A DNA stretch of 64,000 bases from Sphingomonas bisphenolicum. Lineage in GTDB: Bacteria > Pseudomonadota > Alphaproteobacteria > Sphingomonadales > Sphingomonadaceae. The stretch's first letter is position 1; every line of letters starts with the position of its first letter. Location of the stretch: NCBI RefSeq assembly GCF_024349785.1, contig NZ_AP018817.1, positions 713,501 to 777,500 of the forward strand. Direction: 5' to 3'. Positions 55,184-62,858 of the stretch are shown here, piece by piece. The notes below the pieces were generated by a model. The model made no database searches and was not told the origin of the DNA. It was given only the letters and a program-made list of their open reading frames with translations. The position numbers were made by a program, and so were the translations under genes.

Positions 55184-55651
55184 GTGGGCGTACAATTGGT
55201 TTCTGACGTGAATGTGAAGGCGGTTTCGGATTATGCGCCGGAGGATGCGGCGCTGCTCTGCGCGGTGGGGCGTCTGGTGTGCGCCTGGACGATGCTGGAA
55301 CAGAGTCTGGAGGCGAAGATCGGCCTGCTGCGCGACGCCATGGGCGACGTGCGCACCGTAGGCGCCCGGACCCGGCCGAGCATGGCCAAGCTGATGACCG
55401 AATTGCGCACGATGGTGGCGATGCGCGACCGGCGCAACGCCAGCGCGCTGACCGAAATTTCCGCGATCGAGCGCGACATGCAGCGGATCGATCGCTTTCG
55501 GGCGCTGATCATCCAGGGTTTTCACCAGCCAGAACCGGGCGGTTTCACCTGTCGCGACAGCCGCAACAATATCCAGCATGTCGCGTTTGATTATCTCGAT
55601 GGCGAAATCGCGGCGCTGGAAGGCGTCGCCAGCCGTCTCCTCGCCGTATAG
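55184..55651 (+). CDS. HEPN-like helical protein of unknown function
   Basis: 155-residue, all-helical protein. The core has WTMLEQSLEAKIGLLRDAMG, KLMTELRTMVAMRDRRNASA and RFRALIIQGFHQPEPGGFTC, the last resembling the HEPN-type segment R-x(4-6)-H of toxin and abortive proteins, but the usual HG at this position is QG. So nuclease activity may be lost. The start is GTG at 55184, with GAGGAG 9 bases upstream. It stands alone between the DUF1674 gene and galU; no antitoxin partner is visible. Confidence 0.65.
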   Translation: MGVQLVSDVNVKAVSDYAPEDAALLCAVGRLVCAWTMLEQSLEAKIGLLRDAMGDVRTVGARTRPSMAKLMTELRTMVAMRDRRNASALTEISAIERDMQRIDRFRALIIQGFHQPEPGGFTCRDSRNNIQHVAFDYLDGEIAALEGVASRLLAV

Positions 55652-55827
55652 GGCGGTGATCGATCGATCTTGATCGGTCGCGGCCTTTCTTGTCTTTGTC
55701 TTTCCATCCTGCACGCTTCGACTGTTCAGTCGGCGTCAGAAAGCTCTAACATATGCGCGGCGCTTGACCTTTTTTGCACGGGCGGCAATCCAAGGCCCGA
55801 TCGCGTCCGCGTGAAGGGGATTCCAAC

Positions 55828-56703
55828 TTGACCAAGCCGATTCGTAAAGCCGTTTTTCCTGTCGCCGGCCTTGGCACGCGCTTCCTGCCCGCCACCAAGG
55901 CGGTGCCCAAGGAATTGCTGCCGGTGGTCGATCGCCCGCTGATCCAATATGCGGTGGACGAGGCGCGCGAAGCGGGGATCGAGCAGTTCATCTTCGTGAC
56001 CGGTCGCGGCAAGGGCGCGATCGAGGATTATTTCGACATCGCGTTCGAATGCGAGACCTTGCAACGCGAGCGCGGCAAGGATCTGTCGGCGCTGGAGGGG
56101 ACGCGGCTCGATCCGGGCAATGCCGTCTTCCTGCGCCAGCAGGAATCGCTGGGCCTGGGCCACGCCATCTGGGTGGCGCGCGACATCATCGGCGACGAAC
56201 CCTTCGCCATCCTGCTGCCCGACGAGTTCATGAAGGGCGCGCCGGGCCATGGCTGCATGAAGCAGATGGTCGACGCCTATGACAAGGTCGGCGGCAATCT
56301 GGTCTGCGCGCTGGAAATCCCGATGGACCAGACGCCCAGCTATGGCGTGATCGATCCGGGCGCGCGCGACGGCGTGCTGACCGAGGTGAAGGGCCTGGTC
56401 GAAAAGCCCAAGCTGGGTACTGCGCCGTCCAACCTGATCCTGCCGGGCCGCTATATCCTCCAGCCCGAAGTCATGAAGATCCTGGAAACGCAGGAAAAGG
56501 GCGCGGGCGGCGAAATCCAGCTGACCGATGCGATGGCGTCGCTGATCGGCAGCCAGCCCTTCCACGGCGTGACCTTCGACGGCCGCCGCTTCGACTGCGG
56601 GTCGAAGGCGGGCTATATCGAGGCCAATCTGGCGCTGGCGCTGGAGCGGGACGATCTGGGCGACCATATCCGCGCCTTCGCGACGGAAGAACTGGCGCGC
56701 TGA
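55828..56703 (+). CDS. galU: UTP-glucose-1-phosphate uridylyltransferase
   Basis: Makes UDP-glucose for exopolysaccharide and lipid sugars. The 291-residue protein has the nucleotidyltransferase motif VFPVAGLGTRFLPATKAVPK, LPVVDRPLIQYAVDEA, ILLPDEFM, VEKPKLGTAPSN and RRFDCGSKAGYIEANLA. The start is an uncommon TTG at 55828, supported by AAGGGGA 7 bases upstream and the conserved TKPIRKAVFP beginning. A bidirectional hairpin follows the stop. Confidence 0.95.
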   Translation: MTKPIRKAVFPVAGLGTRFLPATKAVPKELLPVVDRPLIQYAVDEAREAGIEQFIFVTGRGKGAIEDYFDIAFECETLQRERGKDLSALEGTRLDPGNAVFLRQQESLGLGHAIWVARDIIGDEPFAILLPDEFMKGAPGHGCMKQMVDAYDKVGGNLVCALEIPMDQTPSYGVIDPGARDGVLTEVKGLVEKPKLGTAPSNLILPGRYILQPEVMKILETQEKGAGGEIQLTDAMASLIGSQPFHGVTFDGRRFDCGSKAGYIEANLALALERDDLGDHIRAFATEELAR

Positions 56704-56723
56704 CCGACGCAGGACAGGCCATG

Positions 56724-56759
56724 AAAAAGGGCGGCTTCCCATGGGAAGCCGCCCTTTTT
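56724..56759. terminator. Bidirectional terminator between galU and ssb
   Basis: AAAAAGGGCGGCTTCCC (56724-56740) pairs perfectly with 56743-56759 across a 2-base AT tip, with T runs on both strands. It ends galU on the plus strand and the convergent ssb on the minus strand. Confidence 0.93.
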
Positions 56760-56779
56760 CATGGCTATAGGCGATGCGC

Positions 56780-57367
56780 TCAGAACGGCACTTCATCGTC
56801 CAGATCATTGTCGAAATTGGGGCTGCCCGCCCGGCCGCCGCCAGCCGCGCCGCCGCCCTGCGAGCGTCCGCCACCAAAGCCGCCGCCCTGGCCACCACCG
56901 GCGCCGCCGCCGAAATCGTCATAGTCGCCGCCGCCAAAGCCGCTCGACCCGCCCTGCCAGTCGCTCACGCCCTGCTGCGACCGGCCACCGCCACCGCCGC
57001 CCTGGCTGCCGCCCGGCGCGCCGTCCAGCATGGTCAGCACCGCGCCCGGACCCGACAGTGCCACCTCGGTCGTGTAGCGGTCGTTGCCCGACTGGTCCTG
57101 CCATTTGCGGGTACGCAACTGGCCCTCAACATAGATTTTGCTGCCCTTGCGCAGGAAGCGCTCGGCCACGCCGACCAGGCCTTCGCCGTTGATCACGACA
57201 TTATGCCATTCGGTGCGCTCCTTGCGCTCCCCGGTCATGCGATCCTTCCAGCTTTCGGACGTCGCAATGCGCAGATTGCATATCTTGCCGCCATTCTGGA
57301 AGCTCTTGACCTCCGGGTCGGCGCCCAGATTGCCGACCAGAATGACCTTGTTGACAGACCCTGCCAT
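56780..57367 (-). CDS. ssb: Single-stranded DNA-binding protein
   Basis: Essential replication and repair protein (195 residues). The OB fold is at about 1-110 ([49 protein letters not shown]), followed by a long Gly-rich linker (115-185) and the acidic partner-binding tip DDEVPF. The Gly-rich DNA is low-complexity. No recX or gyrA neighbour is adjacent. Confidence 0.97.
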   Translation of the reverse strand: MAGSVNKVILVGNLGADPEVKSFQNGGKICNLRIATSESWKDRMTGERKERTEWHNVVINGEGLVGVAERFLRKGSKIYVEGQLRTRKWQDQSGNDRYTTEVALSGPGAVLTMLDGAPGGSQGGGGGGRSQQGVSDWQGGSSGFGGGDYDDFGGGAGGGQGGGFGGGRSQGGGAAGGGRAGSPNFDNDLDDEVPF

Positions 57368-57434
57368 GATTCCTCCGAAAGCTTATAAAGCCGCTCTTAT
57401 AGACTCGCCGCTTTCGCCGTCTAGGCGGAAGAAG

Positions 57435-59294
57435 CTATCCCAAACCCAACGCCGTCGCGGTCCAGTAGGTAATGCCCGCCGCGACATAGGCCAGGGCGAA
57501 TAGATAGCCGACCATGAACAACGGCCATTTCCAGCCGTTCGTCTCGCGCCGGGTCACGGCGATGGTGGATATGCACTGGGGCGCGAAGATGAACCAGGCG
57601 AGGAAGGCGAGCGCGGTGGGCAGCGGCCACTGGTCCTTCAGCCGGTCGCCGAGACTCCGTTCCAGCAGCGCCTCGTCATCGCCCGCGTCGATCGAATAGA
57701 CGGTGGCCAGCGCCGACACCGCGACCTCGCGTGCCGCCATCGCCGGGATCAGCGCCAGCGAAATGTCGCGGTTGAAGCCGATCGGCTCCAGTATGACGTT
57801 GAGGCCGCTGGCGATCCGGCCGGCGATCGAATGGTCGACCTGGCTGGTGGGATCGCCGTCGGGCACGCGCGGGAAGCTCAGGAGCAGCCACAGGATCACG
57901 GTCGAGGTGAAGATGATCGTGCCGGCGCGCTTGAGGAAGATCACCGCGCGCTGCCACAGGCCGAGCAGGATATCCTGCGGCCGGGGCCATTGATATTTGG
58001 GCATTTCCATCAGAAAGCCGCCACTTGCGCCCTTGGTCACGGTGAGGCGAAGCACCAGCGCCACCAGCATCGCGCCGACGATACCGGCGAGATAGAGGCA
58101 GAAGAGGACGAAGCCCTGCAGGCCGACGCCCGGAAACACGTCGCGCGCGGGGATGAAGGCGCCGATGATGACGGCATAGACCGGCAGTCGCGCCGAACAG
58201 GTCATCAGCGGCGCGATCAGGATCGTGGTCAGCCGGTCCCTGGGGTCGGCGATGGTCCGCGTCGCCATGATGCCGGGAATGGCGCAGGCGAAGGAGGACA
58301 AGAGCGGGATGAAGGCGCGGCCGGACAGGCCGACCTTGGCCATCAATCCGTCCATCAGGAAGGCGGCGCGGACCATATAGCCGGTCGCTTCCAGCATCAG
58401 GATGAAGAAGAAGAGGATCAGGATCTGCGGCAGGAACACCACCACCGATCCGACGCCGTTGATGACGCCATCGACCAGGAAGGAGCGGAAGATGCCGTCG
58501 GGCAGGGCGCCGCGCACCATATTGGCTATGGCTTCGGCCACGCCCTCGATCATCGCGATCGGCGCTTCGGACCAGCTATAGACGGCCTGGAACATGACGA
58601 ACAACAGGCCGAGCAGCAGCAGCAGCCCGAAAACGGGATGCAGCGCCACCCGGTCGACTGCGGCGGTCAGCCGGCGCGAGGGCGTTTCGCGCACGATGGC
58701 TGCGCGGGCGATGCGGCCGGCCTCCTTGCGCACCGCGTCGAAGCCCCGTTCGGGTCCGGTCGGATAGGTCGGCGGCGCGCCGTTCAGCACCCCTTCCAAT
58801 TCCTGGCGCAGATGGTCGAGGCCACGCTTGCGCACCGCCACGGTCGATATCACCGGCACGCCCAGTTCGCGCGACAGCACGGTGGCGTCCAGTTCCAGCC
58901 CGTCGCGGGTGGCAAGGTCGACCATGTTCAGGGCGACGACGGTCGGCAGGCCGAGCGCCAGCAATTCCAGCGTGAAGCGCAGATGATTGTCGAGATTGGC
59001 GGCGTCGACCACGATCACCAAGGCGTCCGGCCGCTTTTCGCCCGCCTGCTTGCCCATCACGACGTCGCGCGTGACCTGTTCGTCCGGGCTGTTGGGGTCG
59101 AGGCTGTAGGTGCCGGGCAGGTCCACCAGTTCGACCGGGCGGCCGTCGGGCAGGGCCAGCCGCCCCGCCTTGCGCTCGACGGTGACGCCGGGATAATTGC
59201 CCAGCTTTTGCCGGGCGCCGGTCAGGGCGTTGAACAGCGCGCTCTTGCCGGCATTCGGATTGCCGACCAGCGCGACGAGCGGCAGCGCGCTCAT
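57435..59294 (-). CDS. feoB: Ferrous iron transporter FeoB
   Basis: Fe2+ importer (619 residues). The N-terminal G-protein domain (about 1-165) has LVGNPNAGKSALFNAL, LVDLPGTYSLDP and NMVDLA; the spacer follows, then about eight membrane helices in the Gate segments (GSVVVFLPQILILFFFILM, LIAPLMTCSARLPVYAVIIG). It is shorter than the enterobacterial protein at the C-terminus. The ATG at 59294 overlaps the feoA stop by 4 bp. feoC is absent. Confidence 0.95.
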   Translation of the reverse strand: MSALPLVALVGNPNAGKSALFNALTGARQKLGNYPGVTVERKAGRLALPDGRPVELVDLPGTYSLDPNSPDEQVTRDVVMGKQAGEKRPDALVIVVDAANLDNHLRFTLELLALGLPTVVALNMVDLATRDGLELDATVLSRELGVPVISTVAVRKRGLDHLRQELEGVLNGAPPTYPTGPERGFDAVRKEAGRIARAAIVRETPSRRLTAAVDRVALHPVFGLLLLLGLLFVMFQAVYSWSEAPIAMIEGVAEAIANMVRGALPDGIFRSFLVDGVINGVGSVVVFLPQILILFFFILMLEATGYMVRAAFLMDGLMAKVGLSGRAFIPLLSSFACAIPGIMATRTIADPRDRLTTILIAPLMTCSARLPVYAVIIGAFIPARDVFPGVGLQGFVLFCLYLAGIVGAMLVALVLRLTVTKGASGGFLMEMPKYQWPRPQDILLGLWQRAVIFLKRAGTIIFTSTVILWLLLSFPRVPDGDPTSQVDHSIAGRIASGLNVILEPIGFNRDISLALIPAMAAREVAVSALATVYSIDAGDDEALLERSLGDRLKDQWPLPTALAFLAWFIFAPQCISTIAVTRRETNGWKWPLFMVGYLFALAYVAAGITYWTATALGLG

Positions 59295-59560
59295 GCGGCC
59301 TTCTCCGGCCCAATAGCCTCCGGTCCGGTGCGTACCGTCACCGCGGCGGCATGGCTGCGCCGCATGGCGATGGTCATGCGGCCGATGCGGCAGGCGATCG
59401 GGCCTTTCAGGATCATGCCGCCATGGTGCAGCGCCTCCACGCTCGCCCCTTCGCACAGACCGAATTCGCGCAGGCGCTGGCCTTCGGACGGGGTGATGGC
59501 GGACCAGTCGATCAGGTCGACATAGGCGGGCTGGCGCAACGGCAGGTCGGTCAAACGCAA
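59291..59560 (-). CDS. feoA: FeoA family protein
   Basis: Small SH3-like partner of FeoB (89 residues). It contains RLREFGLCEGASVEALHHGG and GPIACRIGRMTIAMRRSHA, matching the FeoA fold; the ILKGPIACRIG motif is typical. It begins the feoA-feoB operon, and a dyad repeat that may bind an iron regulator lies just upstream. Confidence 0.93.
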   Translation of the reverse strand: MRLTDLPLRQPAYVDLIDWSAITPSEGQRLREFGLCEGASVEALHHGGMILKGPIACRIGRMTIAMRRSHAAAVTVRTGPEAIGPEKAA

Positions 59561-59565
59561 GGGGA

Positions 59566-59600
59566 TGATACTCGCAGGCTATTTCTGCGAGTGACTATCA
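59566..59600. promoter_or_regulatory. Dyad-symmetric site upstream of feoA
   Basis: TGATA and TATCA (59566-59570, 59596-59600) flank CTCGCAG and CTGCGAG (59571-59577, 59585-59591) around GCTATTT. The nested dyad lies 6-40 bases upstream of the feoA start codon, a usual place for an iron-responsive repressor such as Fur. It is not a textbook Fur box, so the regulator is not assigned. Confidence 0.5.
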
Positions 59601-59647
59601 ATACCTTTACCAAATGACCAGCGCGAATCGCCTGCGGCCACGGCAGA

Positions 59648-60310
59648 TCACACCGCGGGATAACGCAGCCGGCCGATGAAGCGCGACAGGCTCAGCCGCT
59701 CGCCACCGCCCGCGCCCTTGACCTTCGCCTTGAACTTTTCGAAGCGCATCACATCCTCGATCCGGCGGGCCAGGAAGGCGCGGCTGTCCGCATGGTCCTC
59801 GCTCTCGTCATCCACGAACACCAGCAGGGTGGCGGCATAGACGGCGGTCAAGGTCGTGCGCTTGCTGTAATGGGCCAGATCGGTGGCGCTATCGCCCGCC
59901 GCGCGCCACATGACGTCGGCCGCGCGCCAGCCCAGTTTTCCAGCGCGGACCGCGTTGGTCGGCAGCGCCAGGATCGCGATCGCGCGGCGCAGCGCCTCCC
60001 GATCGGGCGCCAGCAGCGCCAGTCGCGCTTCGACCAGCGCCATTATCTTTTTGCGGATCGACAGCGCCGCCAGCGCGTCTGCCGGCAGCGCCTCGACCAT
60101 GCGCGCATCGATGCTGGCGAACCAGGCGTCGATCATGTCGATCGCGCCATCGGCGAAGGCGAGGGCGGCGATGTCCGCATCGATGCCCTGTTCCGCCGCG
60201 GCCATCGCCACCGCCGGAGGCCGCCAGCCATCGAAGGCGGCGTGGCGCGGCAGGGCCGGAGCCAGAAGCGCGCGGATTTCGTCGAGGGTGCGGTCCGATG
60301 TTTCGCTCAT
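59648..60310 (-). CDS. COQ9 family ubiquinone biosynthesis protein
   Basis: COQ9 binds quinone precursors and supports the Coq7 hydroxylase. The 220-residue helical protein has AFDGWRPPAVAMAAAEQGID, MWRAAGDSATDLAHYSKRTT and YAATLLVFVDDESED, the family core including the AGDxSxDxxxYxKR pattern. It lies between feoAB and a DMT transporter. COQ9 is mainly found in alphaproteobacteria and eukaryotes. Confidence 0.92.
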   Translation of the reverse strand: MSETSDRTLDEIRALLAPALPRHAAFDGWRPPAVAMAAAEQGIDADIAALAFADGAIDMIDAWFASIDARMVEALPADALAALSIRKKIMALVEARLALLAPDREALRRAIAILALPTNAVRAGKLGWRAADVMWRAAGDSATDLAHYSKRTTLTAVYAATLLVFVDDESEDHADSRAFLARRIEDVMRFEKFKAKVKGAGGGERLSLSRFIGRLRYPAV

Positions 60311-60319
60311 AAAGCGTAT

Positions 60320-61201
60320 CTAGGCCCGCGACGGCAGGCGCACAAGCACCAGCGCCGCCGCGACCGCCGCCGTGCCGACCATGTCGATCGGGCTGAGCCA
60401 TTCGCCAAACAGCAGCCAGCCCAGCGCCGCCGCGACCGCCGGCTGCAGCAGCAGGCTGACGCCCAGCACCAGCGGGGAGAACCAGCCGATCGCATAGGTC
60501 AGCAGCCCCTGGCCGATCAGCTGGCTCGACAGCGCCAGCACAATCAACGGCGTCCAGTCGCCCGGCATCACCTTTTCGCCCAGCGCCAGCGCGCATAGCA
60601 GCAGCGCCGGCGCGCTCACCACGCTCGACACCGTCAGCACCGACCAGCTGTCCAGCCGCCCGCGCACCCGCTGCACGATCAGCAGATAGGCGGTGTAGAG
60701 GATGCCTGCGACCAGGCAGAGCAGGTCGCCTTTCAGATTGCCGATCGACAGCTCATAGCTGCCGCCCATCATGACCAGCGCCCCGGCGCCCGCCAGCGCC
60801 AGCGCGGCCGCTTGCAGGCCGCGGGGTTTCTGGCGCAGCACCAGCATGCCCCAGACGGGCAGGAACAGCCCGCTCATATTGCCGAAGATCGTGGCATTGG
60901 CGACCTTTGTATAGAGAATGCCGACATGCCAGGCGGCGAGGTCGGCGGCGAAGACCAGGCCCGCCAGCACCAAAGCCATCCATTCGCCCCGCGTCGGCGG
61001 CGTGCGTCGGATGCCTGGTCGCGCCAGCAGCAGCAGGAAGGGCAGGGCCAGCGCGAGCCGCCAGAAGGCCGCCGCCACCGGTCCGACATCGGACAGGCGC
61101 ACCAGCACCGGACCCAGCGGCAAAATCAGATTGGCCAGCACCAGCGCCGGAAAGGCGAGGCGCGGCATATCGATCCGCGCGACGGGGGTTGAACTCGACA
61201 T
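60320..61201 (-). CDS. DMT superfamily (EamA) transporter
   Basis: 293-residue membrane protein with ten hydrophobic helices in two EamA repeats (about 18-140 and 158-288). LILPLGPVLVRLSDVGPVA at the start and YLLIVQRVRGRLDSWSVLTV in the second repeat fit drug/metabolite exporters. The substrate is unknown. It is divergent from an Old Yellow Enzyme gene and the 69-bp intergenic region contains a perfect palindrome. Confidence 0.92.
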   Translation of the reverse strand: MSSSTPVARIDMPRLAFPALVLANLILPLGPVLVRLSDVGPVAAAFWRLALALPFLLLLARPGIRRTPPTRGEWMALVLAGLVFAADLAAWHVGILYTKVANATIFGNMSGLFLPVWGMLVLRQKPRGLQAAALALAGAGALVMMGGSYELSIGNLKGDLLCLVAGILYTAYLLIVQRVRGRLDSWSVLTVSSVVSAPALLLCALALGEKVMPGDWTPLIVLALSSQLIGQGLLTYAIGWFSPLVLGVSLLLQPAVAAALGWLLFGEWLSPIDMVGTAAVAAALVLVRLPSRA

Positions 61202-61236
61202 GCCGGCTCCCTAGCTGGCTTTACGCATCAAGTCCC

Positions 61237-61251
61237 GTTGCAAATTGCAAC
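61237..61251. promoter_or_regulatory. Operator-like palindrome between DMT transporter and OYE reductase
   Basis: GTTGCAAATTGCAAC is a perfect 15-base palindrome (7-base arms around one A), about 20-34 bases upstream of the reductase ATG and 36-50 bases upstream of the DMT start. A single dimeric repressor could control both genes. The shape resembles sites of HxlR-, MarR- or TetR-type regulators; no regulator gene adjoins. Confidence 0.6.
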
Positions 61252-61270
61252 TATGATGGAGGAGATTTTC

Positions 61271-62365
61271 ATGACGACCCTGTTCGATCCCGTCCAGATC
61301 GGCGCCGTCGATGCGCCCAACCGCATCCTGATGGCTCCGCTGACCCGCGGCCGCGCCACCCGCGACCATGTGCCCACCCCGATCATGGTGGACTATTATC
61401 GCCAGCGCGCCTCGGCGGGCCTGATCATCAGCGAAGCGACCGGCATTTCGCGCCAGGGACTGGGCTGGCCCTATGCGCCGGGCATCTGGTCCGACGAGCA
61501 GGTTGCCGCATGGCGGCCGGTGACGCAAGCCGTCCATGATGCGGGCGGACGGATCATCGTCCAGCTCTGGCATATGGGGCGTCAGGTTCATAGCAGCGTG
61601 ACGGGCGAACAGCCGGTATCGTCCAGCGCGACTGCAACCGCCGGCGACGCGCATAGCTATGAGGGCAAGAAGCCGTTCGAAACCGCACGGCCGCTCGGCC
61701 TGGACGAAATTCCCGGCCTGATCGACACTTATGTCCGCGCCGCGCACAACGCGATCGCTGCCGGGTTCGACGGGATCCAGATACATGCCGCGAACGGCTA
61801 TCTGATCGACCAGTTCCTGCGCGACAACGCCAATTTCCGCACCGACCAATATGGCGGCGGCGTCGAAAATCGCGTGCGGCTGCTGGCGGAAGTGACCCAG
61901 GCGGTGGTGGATGCGATCGGCACCGATCGGGTATCGGTGCGCCTGTCCCCCAATGGCGAGAGCCAGGGCGTGAACGACAGCGACCCCGCCAGTCTGTTCG
62001 CCCATGCCGCCGCTGTGCTGGACGCGATCGGCATCGCCTCGCTGGAATTGCGGGAGCCGGGGCCGGACGGCACCTTCGGCCGGACCGACGTGCCGCGCCA
62101 GTCGCCGCTCATTCGCCGGCATTTCAAGGGGCCGCTGATCCTGAACAGCGATTATGACATCGACCGGGCGCAGGCGGATCTGGCCAGCGGCCTCGCCGAC
62201 GCGATCAGCTTTGGCCGCCCGCTGATGGCCAATCCCGATCTGGTCGAACGGTTCCGCATCGGCGCCCCGCTCAACCCGACGCAGCCGATGGCGACATGGT
62301 ACGGGCAGGGCGAGGCAGGCTATACCGACTATCCGACGCTGGCGCAGGAAAAGGCGGACGCCTGA
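61271..62365 (+). CDS. Old Yellow Enzyme family alkene reductase
   Basis: FMN enzyme of the NemA/OYE type (364 residues) that reduces activated C=C or nitro groups with NAD(P)H. It has LMAPLTRGRATRDHVPTP, QLWHMGRQVHS, the active-site HxxN in GIQIHAANGYLIDQFL and ISFGRPLMANPDLVERF. The ATG at 61271 has GGAGGAG 7 bases upstream. It is divergent from a DMT transporter and may be induced by electrophiles through the palindrome in between. Confidence 0.95.
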   Translation: MTTLFDPVQIGAVDAPNRILMAPLTRGRATRDHVPTPIMVDYYRQRASAGLIISEATGISRQGLGWPYAPGIWSDEQVAAWRPVTQAVHDAGGRIIVQLWHMGRQVHSSVTGEQPVSSSATATAGDAHSYEGKKPFETARPLGLDEIPGLIDTYVRAAHNAIAAGFDGIQIHAANGYLIDQFLRDNANFRTDQYGGGVENRVRLLAEVTQAVVDAIGTDRVSVRLSPNGESQGVNDSDPASLFAHAAAVLDAIGIASLELREPGPDGTFGRTDVPRQSPLIRRHFKGPLILNSDYDIDRAQADLASGLADAISFGRPLMANPDLVERFRIGAPLNPTQPMATWYGQGEAGYTDYPTLAQEKADA

Positions 62366-62385
62366 ACCCCGCACGCCTACCGAAG

Positions 62386-62420
62386 AAAAAAAGGGGGCTC
62401 GTTAAGGAGTCCCCTTTTTT
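62386..62420. terminator. Bidirectional terminator between OYE gene and ribH
   Basis: An A/G-rich arm (AAAAAAAGGGGGCTC, 62386-62400) pairs with GAGTCCCCTTTTTT (62407-62420), with one unpaired base. T runs lie on both strands, just after the OYE stop and at the ribH stop. Confidence 0.85.
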
Positions 62421-62421
62421 G

Positions 62422-62844
62422 TCACATGCCGAAGCGTTCGCGCAAGGCCAGCATGGCGATCGCCGCCTTGGCCGCTTCGCCGCCCTTGTCCTTTTCGGTC
62501 GGCTTCGCGCGGGTCAGCGCCTGCGCTTCATTCTCGACCGTCAAAATGCCGTTGCCGATCGCGATCGCATCCATGCTCAGCGCCATCAGGCCGCGCGCGC
62601 TTTCGTTCGACACCACTTCGAAATGATAGGTTTCGCCGCGGATCACCACGCCGATCGCGACGAAGCCGTCATAACGGCCGCTTTCCGCAGCCAGCGCGAT
62701 CGCGCCGGGGATTTCCAGCGCGCCCGGCACCGTCACCACATCATATTTATGGCCTGCCTCGTCCAGCGCGGCTTTAGCGCCTTCGATCAACAGGTCGTTC
62801 AGATGGTCGTAGAAGCGGGCTTCGACGATCAGGAATTTTGCCAT
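62422..62844 (-). CDS. ribH: 6,7-dimethyl-8-ribityllumazine synthase
   Basis: Penultimate step of riboflavin synthesis. The 140-residue protein has [39 protein letters not shown], and [20 protein letters not shown] with the catalytic His in TYHFE. It is shorter at the N-terminus than many relatives, like other alphaproteobacterial RibH proteins. It follows the RibB-type gene by 14 bp, in the same operon. Confidence 0.96.
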   Translation of the reverse strand: MAKFLIVEARFYDHLNDLLIEGAKAALDEAGHKYDVVTVPGALEIPGAIALAAESGRYDGFVAIGVVIRGETYHFEVVSNESARGLMALSMDAIAIGNGILTVENEAQALTRAKPTEKDKGGEAAKAAIAMLALRERFGM

Positions 62845-62858
62845 GGCGATATATCCTT

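Noticed and set aside
57831..59525. 564-codon plus-strand frame opposite feoB
   Set aside because: Antisense shadow of feoB; His/Gln/Asp-rich with no domain.
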